Source: a virus. From it: a stretch of DNA of 40,579 nt. The notes under the pieces were generated by a model. That model saw nothing but the letters and a program-made list of their open reading frames with translations, ran no database searches and had not been told where the DNA came from. The stretch's first letter is position 1. Each line of letters begins with the position of its first letter. The DNA is taken from IMG/VR virus record IMGVR_UViG_3300022932_000009, positions 1 to 40,579 of that record; one strand, written 5' to 3'. A program made the translations under genes and the position numbers. Of this stretch, positions 6,276 to 15,315 are shown in pieces.

Positions 6276-7259
6276 TCAAGGAAGAACGCGGGGTGGCCCA
6301 ACTACTGCGAAAGAAAGGTCGTCGTTGACGAAAGAGTAGATTGGAAAGGAACCGGCAGTAAGAGTCGCAAGCCTCAGTCGGACAATAAGACCAGAGGTTC
6401 CGGGAGAGACATCGCCCCAGCCTACAGTTGGGACCAAGTTGCTAGACCCACCACCGGTTCCGGTGACGATCACTGCGCATCCATCCGGAACAGCGCGGTT
6501 TAGCGTGGCCTCCCATTGACCTGTGCCGATGGTGGCGACTGAGGCAACATTGAACTCGTTGCCGATTACTCCGCTATTGAGAAAACCTGACGCAAGAATG
6601 CATTTGTTGAGGTTGAGTGATGCAAGTGCGAGATCGCTGTCTGGTGACTTGTCTGTCGACGAGCCGGCGACAATGGCGCCGCGCACACTGCCGGCTGTCA
6701 GGGTTCCGCTGACGTTTGCAGTCGTCGCGTCAAGCACATCGGCGAAGACGTCAACCCGATTACCGGGGATGCCGACACTTTGAGTGCCGTCAGCCGCGGG
6801 GACAATGTTCCCAATAAACCGCGCGTTGTCGGCGATGGCAACGTTGACGCCAAGCCCGTCGTTTGTGCCGATGAAGACGCTGGCGCCGTCCTGCACTTCG
6901 ATCAGCGAGTTGGCTTCAGCGATGAGCCGCTCACCCGACGACAGCACGATGTCGCCGAGGCCCACGCGCGCCGACGACGGGATCACGTAGAGCTGCGTGT
7001 TGCCCTTGTCGCAGACGCGCATCGAGTAGTTGTCGGCGGCGAAGATGTTGCCCGGCGAGCCACTGCGCGAGTAGAACCCTGCCGTCGTGCGGAAGGGATT
7101 CGGCGCAGGGATCGTCATCGCCGCATCCCAGAAGATGGCGATGGGATTCGCGACGGGGTCCTGATTTTCCTCGCCGACGTAGACGAAGCCAGCGTCGAGG
7201 GGCTTGCCTGCGTTGTCGAAGAGGGTCGGGAAGGGTGGGAGGACAGCGACGGTAGCCAT
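6276..7259 (-). CDS. Tail protein with P22-tailspike-type head-binding domain
   Basis: A 327-aa protein. Residues 1-105 fit the P22 tailspike head-binding domain family: LFDNAGKPLDAGFVYVGE, then NPIAIFWDAAMT, TTAGFYSRSGSPGN, and NYSMRVCDKGNTQLYV. That domain docks a receptor-binding protein to the tail. The rest is only about 220 residues, with no room for the large beta-helix hydrolase of P22, so it is probably an adaptor or short fibre tip. The DNA for the C-terminal third (about 6300-6640) is visibly less GC-rich than its surroundings, consistent with exchange of the receptor-binding tip. Confidence 0.8.
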   Translation of the reverse strand: MATVAVLPPFPTLFDNAGKPLDAGFVYVGEENQDPVANPIAIFWDAAMTIPAPNPFRTTAGFYSRSGSPGNIFAADNYSMRVCDKGNTQLYVIPSSARVGLGDIVLSSGERLIAEANSLIEVQDGASVFIGTNDGLGVNVAIADNARFIGNIVPAADGTQSVGIPGNRVDVFADVLDATTANVSGTLTAGSVRGAIVAGSSTDKSPDSDLALASLNLNKCILASGFLNSGVIGNEFNVASVATIGTGQWEATLNRAVPDGCAVIVTGTGGGSSNLVPTVGWGDVSPGTSGLIVRLRLATLTAGSFPIYSFVNDDLSFAVVGPPRVLP

Positions 7260-10200
7260 TCAGCGGGCCTCTCTGGTGACGGCTTCGGTCGTCGGACCTC
7301 GAGCCCCTTGAATCGCTGCCATGACCCACTGCTCCAGCGCCTTGGGCTCGCGCGACAGCATGGCAGCCTTTGCCCAATCGCGGAAGGGCTTGGATGCGAT
7401 GACAGCGCGGACAACCTCTTTCGAGGGCGCGGCTTTGGTGGCGAGCTCGACAGCCAGCGTCTTGAACTCGGGGGACACCAGCAGCTGGCCAGCCTTGGCG
7501 ATCTGCTCCTCCCCGCCGCCTGCGATCTTCGACAGGATGCTGGCCGCAACCTCGCCGCCAACAGCGGCGCCAGCAGGGCCGCCAACAGCAGCACCGCCAG
7601 CGACACCGACAGCTCGAGCAGCGCGCTGGCCAAGAGGCCCGTTGATGACCGCGCCCACGAGGTTCTCAGCGGCGAGGTTATCGAGGAAGTCTTGATTTGC
7701 CTTGCCGGTCGTCTTCACGTTGGCGCGGGCCTGCGTGATGCGCTTGCTGATCTCGTACACGTCACGAAGCACAGCCGCGCGCTTCGGCCCGAGGGCCTGG
7801 TCGACGGTCTTGTAGATGGCCTCGTTGCCGGGCGCACGGAGCCCCTGGTACAGCTTGGAGAACTCGGCAAACCCGAAGCCAGCTTCACCGCCAGCCGCCC
7901 CACGAGTGGCGCGCGACATCGACGACAGGGCGGTCATGATGACATCGCCCTGCATCTCCTTCGGCACGACCTTGAGCAGCTGGTTCAGCCGCTTGACGTC
8001 GCCCTTGCTCGCCCCACGAATGGCGTTCTGCATGAGGGCAGCGACGCTACCGTCGCCCTCTTTGCCGAAGGTCTTGACGATGCGCTCCTCGAGGCCCTTC
8101 TGCTTGGCTGTCAGCTGGTTGGCGAGTCGGGCCTGTTGGCGGAGCTCGGCGCCACCGAGGCGCTCGATGTTGGCCAGCTGGTCGTCAGCCATCGCCCCAT
8201 AGAGACGCTTGAGGATGCGATCGTCCATCGACGCATACGGAGACTCTTGGCGAGCAAGCGCCTTGCCGATGAGCGCCTTTTGCTCACGCATAGCCTCGTA
8301 GGTGGCCTTCGGGTTCGTCGCCAGCTTCAGCAGCTTCTGCTCAATGGGGTTGAGCAGGGATACGTCGCCGCCAAGGTCGGTCACGCGCTCCTGCAGCGCC
8401 GCGCTCACCTTGTCGAGCCGGACGGGGGACGCTGGTTTGATGGCCTCGTCGACCTTCTGGTACAGCTTCGACGCCTGCGCCTTGAGCTCACCCTGCGTCG
8501 ACTGGAGCGACGAGAGCACGCGGTCAGAGATGGCGCCGGGTGATGCATCGCCACCGAGCTCGCGCACGAGGTCATCAGTCTGCTTGACCGCAGCTTCCAT
8601 GCTGTCGGCGAACGCGGTCTCGGCAGCCGTGCCAGACTTGCTGCGCAGCGACCCGATGATGGACTGCATCTGCTTGCTGTCGGCCAGCACGTCGACGGGC
8701 AGCTCGAGCCCAAGTCGCTCAGCCGCCGCCACGGCAGCCGGGTTGACCTCAAGCTGTTGAGCAAGGGCGCGCTTGGCAGCCTCAGCCGCTTCACCGGTGC
8801 CGCCCGCCGCCTTGAAGAGTGCAGGCAGGTCAACGGCAGGGGCCGCAGCAGGAGCTGCAGCAGCTGGAGCAACCGATGGTGCCGCAGCACTCGCAGGCGG
8901 AGGCACCACCTTGGTGACGTCGTCGACAGCGCCAACGGGTGGCGGGACAACCTTCGTCACGTCATCGACAGGGGCGGCGGCTGCGCGCACGGCAGCAGCG
9001 GCAGGGTCGTCGACGATGGTTGAGGCGGCATCGGTTGCGGCGCCAGCCAGCTGGCGGGTCGTCGAGCCGGGGACGGCGTCGAGCAGGGCGTTGGCAGCAC
9101 CACGGCTGCCGCGTGCGGCCGCGCCGAGAATAGGGGCAGCGAGAGGAGCGGCGCCAGCGAGGGCGATATCCCCGGGATCAAACGAGCCACCGGCCACAGA
9201 CTGCCCGCCCTCCACGAGAGCTTGCGTGGCAGCGCCCTTGCCAACCTGTGCAGCGACGCTCCCACCACCAGACGCCAGCGCCCACAACGCGTTCACGCCA
9301 AAGCGCGGGACATCGCTGGCGGTCAAACCCGGCGTGACGACGAACTCCTTGCCGGCCTTGGGCGAGAAGGCAAAAAGATTGCCCTTCTCGTCGGTGCGGA
9401 CTTTGACGCCCGGGATGTTTGCCGAGAGGACCTGCAGCGCTTCCTTCGGGTTCGCTGACAACGCAGCGACGTTCGTCAGCGTGGACAGGTCTTCCCACTC
9501 GGGAATCTTCGACCAGTCCTCAGCGGCTTGCGTCTCGGGTGTCTTGCGGTCGTTGCCGGTGATCGCGTTGCCAACGGCGTCCAATGCACGTCCCGGCGCC
9601 GAGATGGCGCGGTCAAGCGTCGTCGGTGCAGCAGTCTCGCCCAGTTTGAAGCCATCGGGGACGGTGACCCCGCCATCCTTCACGTACTGCTCAAACTTGC
9701 GGCGCTGCTCTTCTGGCATCGTGCCATCGGCGTACGCGGCGAGCGTCTTGGGCCCGGCCGCGACAGGACCCTCGGGCTCGCCAGCCGAGGCAGGAGACGC
9801 GACGGGACCCGGCGTCGGCGACGTCATGGTCGCCATCGCCGCGGACTCACCTGCCGCCACAGGCTGGGCTGTGTCGGGCGAGGCCATCGTCTGCTCTGGC
9901 TCGACGCTCTGCTCTGTCCCGTAGTCGGTCGAGGGTACGGCAGGAGTCGGCTGCGCTGGCGCCCGCGGGTCAGTCATGCCGGACGCGCTACGATTGCCCA
10001 CAGGGCGCGTCATCGACGTGCCTGAGGCGCTGCGCTGGCCGGTCATCTGCGGGGCAGCAGCAGGCGCTACTGGACGATTGCCGAGGTAGCTGCCATCAGC
10101 CGCGCGCGTGCCGAGGGCGCGAGAGGCGAACGTCGTCGTGGCCTTGTTCCACTTCGCTCGGTCAGCGCCGCTGTGCAACTCGGCAATGGCCTTGGATGCA

Positions 10201-10430
10201 TCGCCGGCGTTGTCGGAGAGCGCATCCTGCAGCGCGAGGCCGGTGGCTTCGATGGTGTTGCGGCGATTCAGCTTCGCATCGATGCCGTACGCCTCACGGA
10301 CCTTGGCGCGCGCACGTCCATCGAGTTTGCCGCCTTCCGCGACGAAGCCAACAAGGGCACCGTCGGGCAGGTCAAGCTGCTTCTCGGTCGCCTTGGCCAG
10401 TTCGATGTCTTCTTGCGTCGGCTTGCTCAC
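7260..10430 (-). CDS. Large internal virion (ejection) protein
   Basis: A 1056-aa protein, the largest in the genome. It starts with GTG (10428-10430) overlapping the previous stop. The N-terminus is helical. Residues about 480-560 are a low-complexity Ala/Pro linker in which VDDVTKVVPPP occurs twice. The middle is long and helical. Near residues 940-990 there is a Gly/Ala-rich segment (GVAGGAAVGGPAGAAVGGEV) that could insert in a membrane. Size, position last in the ejection-protein block, and composition match P22 gp16-type proteins that are injected with the DNA. No transglycosylase or protease motif found. Confidence 0.65.
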   Translation of the reverse strand: MSKPTQEDIELAKATEKQLDLPDGALVGFVAEGGKLDGRARAKVREAYGIDAKLNRRNTIEATGLALQDALSDNAGDASKAIAELHSGADRAKWNKATTTFASRALGTRAADGSYLGNRPVAPAAAPQMTGQRSASGTSMTRPVGNRSASGMTDPRAPAQPTPAVPSTDYGTEQSVEPEQTMASPDTAQPVAAGESAAMATMTSPTPGPVASPASAGEPEGPVAAGPKTLAAYADGTMPEEQRRKFEQYVKDGGVTVPDGFKLGETAAPTTLDRAISAPGRALDAVGNAITGNDRKTPETQAAEDWSKIPEWEDLSTLTNVAALSANPKEALQVLSANIPGVKVRTDEKGNLFAFSPKAGKEFVVTPGLTASDVPRFGVNALWALASGGGSVAAQVGKGAATQALVEGGQSVAGGSFDPGDIALAGAAPLAAPILGAAARGSRGAANALLDAVPGSTTRQLAGAATDAASTIVDDPAAAAVRAAAAPVDDVTKVVPPPVGAVDDVTKVVPPPASAAAPSVAPAAAAPAAAPAVDLPALFKAAGGTGEAAEAAKRALAQQLEVNPAAVAAAERLGLELPVDVLADSKQMQSIIGSLRSKSGTAAETAFADSMEAAVKQTDDLVRELGGDASPGAISDRVLSSLQSTQGELKAQASKLYQKVDEAIKPASPVRLDKVSAALQERVTDLGGDVSLLNPIEQKLLKLATNPKATYEAMREQKALIGKALARQESPYASMDDRILKRLYGAMADDQLANIERLGGAELRQQARLANQLTAKQKGLEERIVKTFGKEGDGSVAALMQNAIRGASKGDVKRLNQLLKVVPKEMQGDVIMTALSSMSRATRGAAGGEAGFGFAEFSKLYQGLRAPGNEAIYKTVDQALGPKRAAVLRDVYEISKRITQARANVKTTGKANQDFLDNLAAENLVGAVINGPLGQRAARAVGVAGGAAVGGPAGAAVGGEVAASILSKIAGGGEEQIAKAGQLLVSPEFKTLAVELATKAAPSKEVVRAVIASKPFRDWAKAAMLSREPKALEQWVMAAIQGARGPTTEAVTREAR

Positions 10431-11821
10431 TGGTTGAACCCGTCGGTGATGGCGTTGGCAGCAGCGGCACGGGCTTCAGGGGCGGTAGTCTTCGCGGCAA
10501 CGGTCGCACGCTCGCTGGCCTGCTCGAAGGTCTCACCGGCACGAACCGGCACACCGTTGATGAGCATGTCGCCGCGAGCAGGGCCGAGCCCCTGATTCTT
10601 GTAGAGGTACTCCGACTCGACACGCTTCTGTTTCTCGACGGCGCGCTGTACACGGGCCGACGCCTCGAGAAAGCCGGCAATGGCTGACGGCGCTGCGTTC
10701 TCGCTCGGGATGCCGCCTTTGACGAGGGCGATGTCGGTGTCGCTTGCGGCGCCGGGAGGAAGGTTCGCCGTGACGAGAGTCGCCGTCAGCGCCTTATGCT
10801 GCTTGCGCATGGCAGAAACGTCGTCCTCGAAGCCGGTGAACGCCTTCACGCCCTCTTGAAACCAAGCACGCGCGCCAGACGACGAAAGGTTGCCGGTGCG
10901 GTCGTAGTCGCGAAACTTCTTTGCGAGGTCTTCAGCGGACTGCGCCTGTAGCTTCGCAGCGACGCCATCACGAATGGCGGCATCGGCATCTTTGCGCACG
11001 GCGTCAGGCAGCTTGCCGACTGTCGCCTCGAGCTCGGACGCGCGTGCCAGTTGGTCGGCAACCATCTTTTCGCGGTCGAGGGCAAGGCGGTCAGCATCGT
11101 TTTTCGTCTGCGCGTAGAGGCGGTTCGTCTGCGCCTTGGTGTACCCGAGGTCAGCGAGCGCCTTGTCGTTGGCAAAGCGGGCATCCGTCGCAGCCTTCGA
11201 CGCCTTCGCTTTCGCCTCGTCAGAGGTCGCAGCGATGGTCGACGACGTCTCGTACGTCTTCGAGTAGTTCTCAGGCCCCATCGTCGACGCGAGGAAGCCG
11301 CCAAGAGTCAACGTCGCGACGTCCTTGTTGGCCTCGACGTTCTTCGCTGTGTCCTCGAGTGCTTTGGCGCGGTCAGGCATCCCGCTGTTTTCGTACCCGA
11401 CAGCAGCCTCGCGAAGGATCTTCGCGGCAGTCTCGGGGTGGCCAGAGAGCTGTGCGGCATGCGCGCGCTGGGCGAGCGACTGGTATGACTGCTTCTCTTG
11501 GTCGTTGAGTGCGGTGTACGCCTTCGTCAACCCATCAGCCATCGACGGGTACTTGACGATGAGGGCTGCCGTCTTCTGTGCCGTCGGGCTCTTCGCCGCT
11601 TCGATGAAGTCAGCCTGCTGCTGTGCACGAGCTGCCGCTTCCTCTGCTGCCTTCTGCGCCGCGAGCTTGGAGGCGGCGTCCTGCGTAGCGATGAGACGCG
11701 CACTGGCGGCCCTCGTGTCCGCTGCTTGACGCAGACCTATGCCGTCCTGCAGGCCCTGTGAGAACTGGTCGCTGACTTGTGAGGGCGGCACCATGCCGAG
11801 GGAGTAGTCGGGGATTGCCAT
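10427..11821 (-). CDS. Ejection protein (P22 gp20-like by position)
   Basis: A 464-aa protein starting MAIPDYSLGMVPPSQVSDQF. It is dominated by Ala, Glu, Gln and Lys helices and coiled coil (ASKLAAQKAAEEAAARAQQQ and onward), as expected for internal virion proteins that pass through the portal. I chose the ATG at 11821, which shares one base with the upstream TGA; the longer frame reading enters the upstream gene. It lies between a Gly/Gln-rich ejection protein and the large 1056-aa one, the same order as P22 gp7-gp20-gp16. The homology is by position and composition only. Confidence 0.62.
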   Translation of the reverse strand: MAIPDYSLGMVPPSQVSDQFSQGLQDGIGLRQAADTRAASARLIATQDAASKLAAQKAAEEAAARAQQQADFIEAAKSPTAQKTAALIVKYPSMADGLTKAYTALNDQEKQSYQSLAQRAHAAQLSGHPETAAKILREAAVGYENSGMPDRAKALEDTAKNVEANKDVATLTLGGFLASTMGPENYSKTYETSSTIAATSDEAKAKASKAATDARFANDKALADLGYTKAQTNRLYAQTKNDADRLALDREKMVADQLARASELEATVGKLPDAVRKDADAAIRDGVAAKLQAQSAEDLAKKFRDYDRTGNLSSSGARAWFQEGVKAFTGFEDDVSAMRKQHKALTATLVTANLPPGAASDTDIALVKGGIPSENAAPSAIAGFLEASARVQRAVEKQKRVESEYLYKNQGLGPARGDMLINGVPVRAGETFEQASERATVAAKTTAPEARAAAANAITDGFNQ

Positions 11822-12552
11822 CAGAAGCCGCCCGCGATGGTGCCAATACCCTTGTTGATGGAGCCAGCTGCAGACTGCAGGCCTTGGTTCCACGCGCGAC
11901 CCTGCGCGATGTAGCTGTTGGCGTTGCTGGCACCGAGCTGGCCAAGGGTGTTGCTCATCATGCCGGCGCCTTGAATCGACGTAGCGGCCTGTCCAGCAGC
12001 AGCACCCTGCCCGAGCTGGGCAATGCCGCCAGCAGCGCTCTGACCGGCCCCTGCGAGCCCACCGAGCCTGCCGTACTGGTCGTTGATCAGCTGGTTGAGG
12101 ATGGCAGGGCGCAGCTGGGCAAGCGCGCCCTGCGTGTCGCCGCCACGAAGCCCACCCGTCGCTGACTGGTTCTGGAGCAGCGCGGTCTCAGCCTGCTTGT
12201 ACATCTCAGCGAAGGCAGGCGAGTTCGCGAGCTGGTCCTGCGCGGCCTTCTGCGCCTCGGGGCCGTCGAGGCCAGCAAGGGCACGCTGCATCCCGAGCGC
12301 GTCAGTGCCGGCCTGCTGGTACTGGCCCAAGCCACCGAGGCCACCAAGACCCGCCTGTGCGTAGGGGGAGTTGTCGGCGCGCGCCTGATCCACAGCAGAC
12401 TGCTGCTGCTGCCGGTCGAGCGCGGCCTGTTCGGCGAATGCCTGGCGACCCTGCTCGGCGCTGTTGGCCTCAATGGCGGCACCAGCAATGCCCGCACCCG
12501 CCGAGAGCAGAGCACCGGCACCAACAGCAACTGAAACACCAACACCGCTCAT
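11821..12552 (-). CDS. Ejection / DNA-transfer protein (P22 gp7-like by position)
   Basis: A 243-aa protein. The N-terminus is a hydrophobic Gly/Ala stretch (SVAVGAGALLSAGAGIAGAA, about residues 7-26). Gln-rich helix (DRQQQQSAVDQARAD) and Gly/Ala/Leu repeats follow (LGGLGGLGQYQQAG and onward). This matches small phage DNA-transfer proteins that have an N-terminal membrane-active helix. It begins the three-gene ejection block just downstream of the cupin-SET gene, with which it overlaps by ATGA. Confidence 0.65.
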   Translation of the reverse strand: MSGVGVSVAVGAGALLSAGAGIAGAAIEANSAEQGRQAFAEQAALDRQQQQSAVDQARADNSPYAQAGLGGLGGLGQYQQAGTDALGMQRALAGLDGPEAQKAAQDQLANSPAFAEMYKQAETALLQNQSATGGLRGGDTQGALAQLRPAILNQLINDQYGRLGGLAGAGQSAAGGIAQLGQGAAAGQAATSIQGAGMMSNTLGQLGASNANSYIAQGRAWNQGLQSAAGSINKGIGTIAGGF

Positions 12553-13385
12553 GAGTCACCTCGAGGTACGTGGACACCGGACAACGCCACGGCTTGGCGG
12601 TAGTCGACGGTGATTTCCTCGCCTCGGCTGCCACCGACACAGCCGGCGATGGCCCTCAAAGCAACGAGGTCCATATCACCGTTGGCAAGCAACGCAAAGC
12701 GGGCATTCGGATTGTGGCTGTGGTTCGTGTAGCGGCCGGCAGGAGTGCGCCTGTCGTCAAGGCGAGCGGCGCACAGCACCTCTCCAGCCTCGGCAGGGGC
12801 CGTAAGGAACAGCCCGCGCCCCTCGATCGGGGATGACCGGACGGTCACGCGCACGGCATCGGCAGGTGGGAAGTCGACGAGATCGACGTCTGCCTCCGAC
12901 ACCTCACGGATGAACGCGGCATCACAGCCCGTGGCGCGCTCGTAGTCGGCACAGAAGGCCACGTAGTCGTCGCGCTCTGGTTGGCGCAACGCCGCATGCA
13001 ACGCCTGCACACTCTCCTGCCGCGCATCCATCTCGTCGTCGTCAAATAGCAGCGCCTCCAGCTTGTCGATGTCGCGCTCTTCGGTGGCGTAGATGTTCAA
13101 CCACACCGTGTCGGCGACGATGCGCGCGATCTTGCGGCCGGGTGGGGCGGTGAAAGTCTGCGGGGCAACGACAGTGCGGATGACGTTGCCAGCTTCATCG
13201 ACGAGGTCGAGGATGCCTGACAGCATGAGGTTGAGGTGCTCGCCACGGTGTCGACGCCCGACGACCAGCGCGCCAGCCGGCATCGACACCTCACGCATGT
13301 ACACACCGGGCCCGAAGCGGTGCACGACGGGGCAAGGCACCTCTTGGGCCAGCAACGACAGCGATTGCGAGATGGGTACGAGCAT
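12549..13385 (-). CDS. Cupin-SET domain fusion protein in virion operon
   Basis: A 278-aa protein of two domains. Residues about 20-105 look like a cupin-type beta barrel (RRHRGEHLNLMLSGILDLVD and later strands). Residues about 180-265 are a compact SET domain: GRG at 189-191 (SET-N), NHSHNPNA around 221-228 (the RxxNHS-PN signature) and GEEITVDY around 255-262 (closing Tyr motif). SET domains are usually S-adenosylmethionine-dependent lysine methyltransferases. I chose ATG at 13385, sharing one base with the upstream TGA; a TTG one codon earlier is possible. It lies between a gp10-region structural gene and the ejection proteins, so it may modify or travel in the virion. Substrate unknown. 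Confidence 0.8.
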   Translation of the reverse strand: MLVPISQSLSLLAQEVPCPVVHRFGPGVYMREVSMPAGALVVGRRHRGEHLNLMLSGILDLVDEAGNVIRTVVAPQTFTAPPGRKIARIVADTVWLNIYATEERDIDKLEALLFDDDEMDARQESVQALHAALRQPERDDYVAFCADYERATGCDAAFIREVSEADVDLVDFPPADAVRVTVRSSPIEGRGLFLTAPAEAGEVLCAARLDDRRTPAGRYTNHSHNPNARFALLANGDMDLVALRAIAGCVGGSRGEEITVDYRQAVALSGVHVPRGDS

Positions 13386-13903
13386 CAACCCACCTTGCGA
13401 ACAGAGACAAACGACCCGCCCAGAAGCAAGGCAGTTGGGCCGCCGACATTTTCGATCTTGAACCCCAAAGAACCAGCCTTCGTCACTGTGATGAGGGCCG
13501 TGGTCTCAACCAGAGCCTGCGCGCTTGATGAGTCGACAGTGATCTCCGACGACGATGAGATGAGCTGCGAGTACCAGTATACGGGTATGACTTTGTCGTC
13601 GACCCTGATCGCCATCAGCGTGTCGACGACGACAGCAGTGTTGGCAGTCGTGATGCGCACATCGCCGGCTGCACCTGTATCCACCATGATGGTCGACCGC
13701 ACCTCGTAAACGCCGGCCTCAACAGCAACCGCCAGCGTGATGGGGGTCGCAAGCGCGTCGTCGGCAGCCTGTGACGCAGATGCCGGCGCAATGAGCAGCG
13801 TCACCGCCGAGAACAACAGTTCCAGCTGACGGATCGACTCGGCATCGGTGTGCGCGATGACGGCGAGCTGGTTGCGCGTGAGCTGCAGTCTTTGGATGGC
13901 CAT
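13385..13903 (-). CDS. Structural protein of head/tail completion region
   Basis: A 172-aa protein. The first 60 residues are helical and hydrophobic at the end (LFSAVTLLIAPASASQAADD). The rest is beta-rich (GVYEVRSTIMVDTGAAGDV, then SLGFKIENVGGPTALLLGG). It overlaps the gp10-like gene upstream. In P22 this slot holds the tail needle gp26, but I see no long trimeric coiled coil, so it is not a clear needle. A small neck or decoration protein is as likely. Confidence 0.55.
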   Translation of the reverse strand: MAIQRLQLTRNQLAVIAHTDAESIRQLELLFSAVTLLIAPASASQAADDALATPITLAVAVEAGVYEVRSTIMVDTGAAGDVRITTANTAVVVDTLMAIRVDDKVIPVYWYSQLISSSSEITVDSSSAQALVETTALITVTKAGSLGFKIENVGGPTALLLGGSFVSVRKVG

Positions 13904-15315
13904 CAGAATGCACTCCCGGTGATTTGAGCCTCGAGGCGGGTGAACGAGATGTGCGCGTCAGACGTCCCGCGAAAACGCTGGATGCGCCAGTGCAACATGC
14001 TCCCCTGCTTGAACCACACGAGCCGCTTCTGACGCTGGCCGATCTTGCCAGCTGGGATGCTCTTCTCGAGGCTCCACTCCATTCCGTCGAGGGAGTAGCT
14101 CGTCGAGATGACAGGGTCCTTGCCGAGCAGCACGCGGCCAGTGAGTCCAACGAGCTCGAGCTCGGAGATGACCGCACCGCGTCCGTCGTTGTAGATGATG
14201 CTCGTGCCAAACTCCCACCGCACCGGCTGACCGTAGTGGGACGACACGGACTGCGTGAGGTACCCGACGACGAACGACGTCGGGTCAGCGCTGTTCCACC
14301 GATCGAAGCACCACACGAAGAAGCGCGCACGGTAGATGCTCATCCCCTCGAGGGTCGACACCAGGGTGAACCATACCTGCGCGCCGAGAGCCTGTGACGC
14401 GGCCGCATCGTAGACGAGGGTGCGGTCCAGCAGGTGGATGTAGAGATGCTGGTGTGCGTTGTCGTTGCGAGTCTCGACGACGACCTGCGACAGCTCGTCT
14501 TCCGTGAACGACGCCAACACGCGATCCACTTCGACGGTGGAGATCTTCTGGGCCTGCGCGTTCACTCCGAGGTAGACGCCCGGTGCCTCGTTGTAGCCAC
14601 TGCCCACGAAGGCCAGCGTCTCGAGGAAGATGCAGCAGGCGTCCTTGCCAATGGCGCCCTTGGTGATCTTCGCACCAGCGATGCGGGCGAACGGTGCCCC
14701 GCTCCCGCCGACGTTGGCCAGCGTCTCGATGCTGTTGCGGTTGACGGCGAGCAGTTCGTTGCGGAGGCGAGCCAGTGCCACGACGGGGTCAGGGTCAGAC
14801 TCGCTGCTGACGTACTTGAACGGGTCGAACGACATCGGGTCGTTGATGTCGGAGAACGCCACGAACTCGCCATCGGTGACGGCGAAGTACCCATCGATCC
14901 ACTGAACGTCGAGGACGACACCAGCGTTCGGGTCGGTCACCGTCAGAAAGACGTTGGCGTCGGTGAGGTAGTAGAGCGTCCCGTTGCTCGCGATGGCAAG
15001 GCGGTCGAACCCGTACGAGAACGAGACCGGCACCCCGTTGTCGCCGACGTCGCCGATGACGGACGAGACCACACCGTTGACGTCGACGCTGACGAGGGAC
15101 GACCCCATCACGCGATACAGGATGCCCCGCCACTCGATGCCGCCGCGCGCAACGCCCGTGCCTTCACCCTGCCCGACAATCCCGTCAGCAGGGCGCAGGT
15201 AGCCTTTGGAGATGCCGCTGTCGGCAGGCACAGGGACCATGTTGACGGGGTACGCGATCCGCATGTCGGGACCGTTGGATGTGAAAATACCGCTGAGGAT
15301 CGGTACCTGCACCAT
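13903..15315 (-). CDS. P22 gp10-like packaged-DNA stabilisation (head completion) protein
   Basis: A 470-aa protein close in length to P22 gp10 (472 aa). The N-terminus (MVQVPILSGIFTSNGPD, then RIAYPVNMVPVPADSGISKG) and the repeated beta-propeller-like strands (FDRLAIASNGTLYYLTDAN; VQWIDGYFAVTDGEFVAFSD) are characteristic of this family. So is the C-terminal RFRGTSDAHISFTRLEAQ. In P22, gp10 forms a hexameric ring below gp4 and plugs the portal after packaging. Its position two genes after the gp4-like gene matches that order. Confidence 0.85.
   Translation of the reverse strand: MVQVPILSGIFTSNGPDMRIAYPVNMVPVPADSGISKGYLRPADGIVGQGEGTGVARGGIEWRGILYRVMGSSLVSVDVNGVVSSVIGDVGDNGVPVSFSYGFDRLAIASNGTLYYLTDANVFLTVTDPNAGVVLDVQWIDGYFAVTDGEFVAFSDINDPMSFDPFKYVSSESDPDPVVALARLRNELLAVNRNSIETLANVGGSGAPFARIAGAKITKGAIGKDACCIFLETLAFVGSGYNEAPGVYLGVNAQAQKISTVEVDRVLASFTEDELSQVVVETRNDNAHQHLYIHLLDRTLVYDAAASQALGAQVWFTLVSTLEGMSIYRARFFVWCFDRWNSADPTSFVVGYLTQSVSSHYGQPVRWEFGTSIIYNDGRGAVISELELVGLTGRVLLGKDPVISTSYSLDGMEWSLEKSIPAGKIGQRQKRLVWFKQGSMLHWRIQRFRGTSDAHISFTRLEAQITGSAF

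Noticed and set aside
6780-8543. Long rightward open frame (587 codons) opposite the ejection protein gene
   Set aside because: It is an antisense shadow produced by high GC third-position bias. It runs across the tail gene and the large ejection gene, is Arg/Leu/Val-biased, has no ribosome binding site and no family motif.
8773-9924. Rightward Ala/Pro/Ser-rich frame of 383 codons
   Set aside because: Antisense of the Ala-rich linker and N-terminal part of the ejection protein. The low complexity mirrors the true gene.
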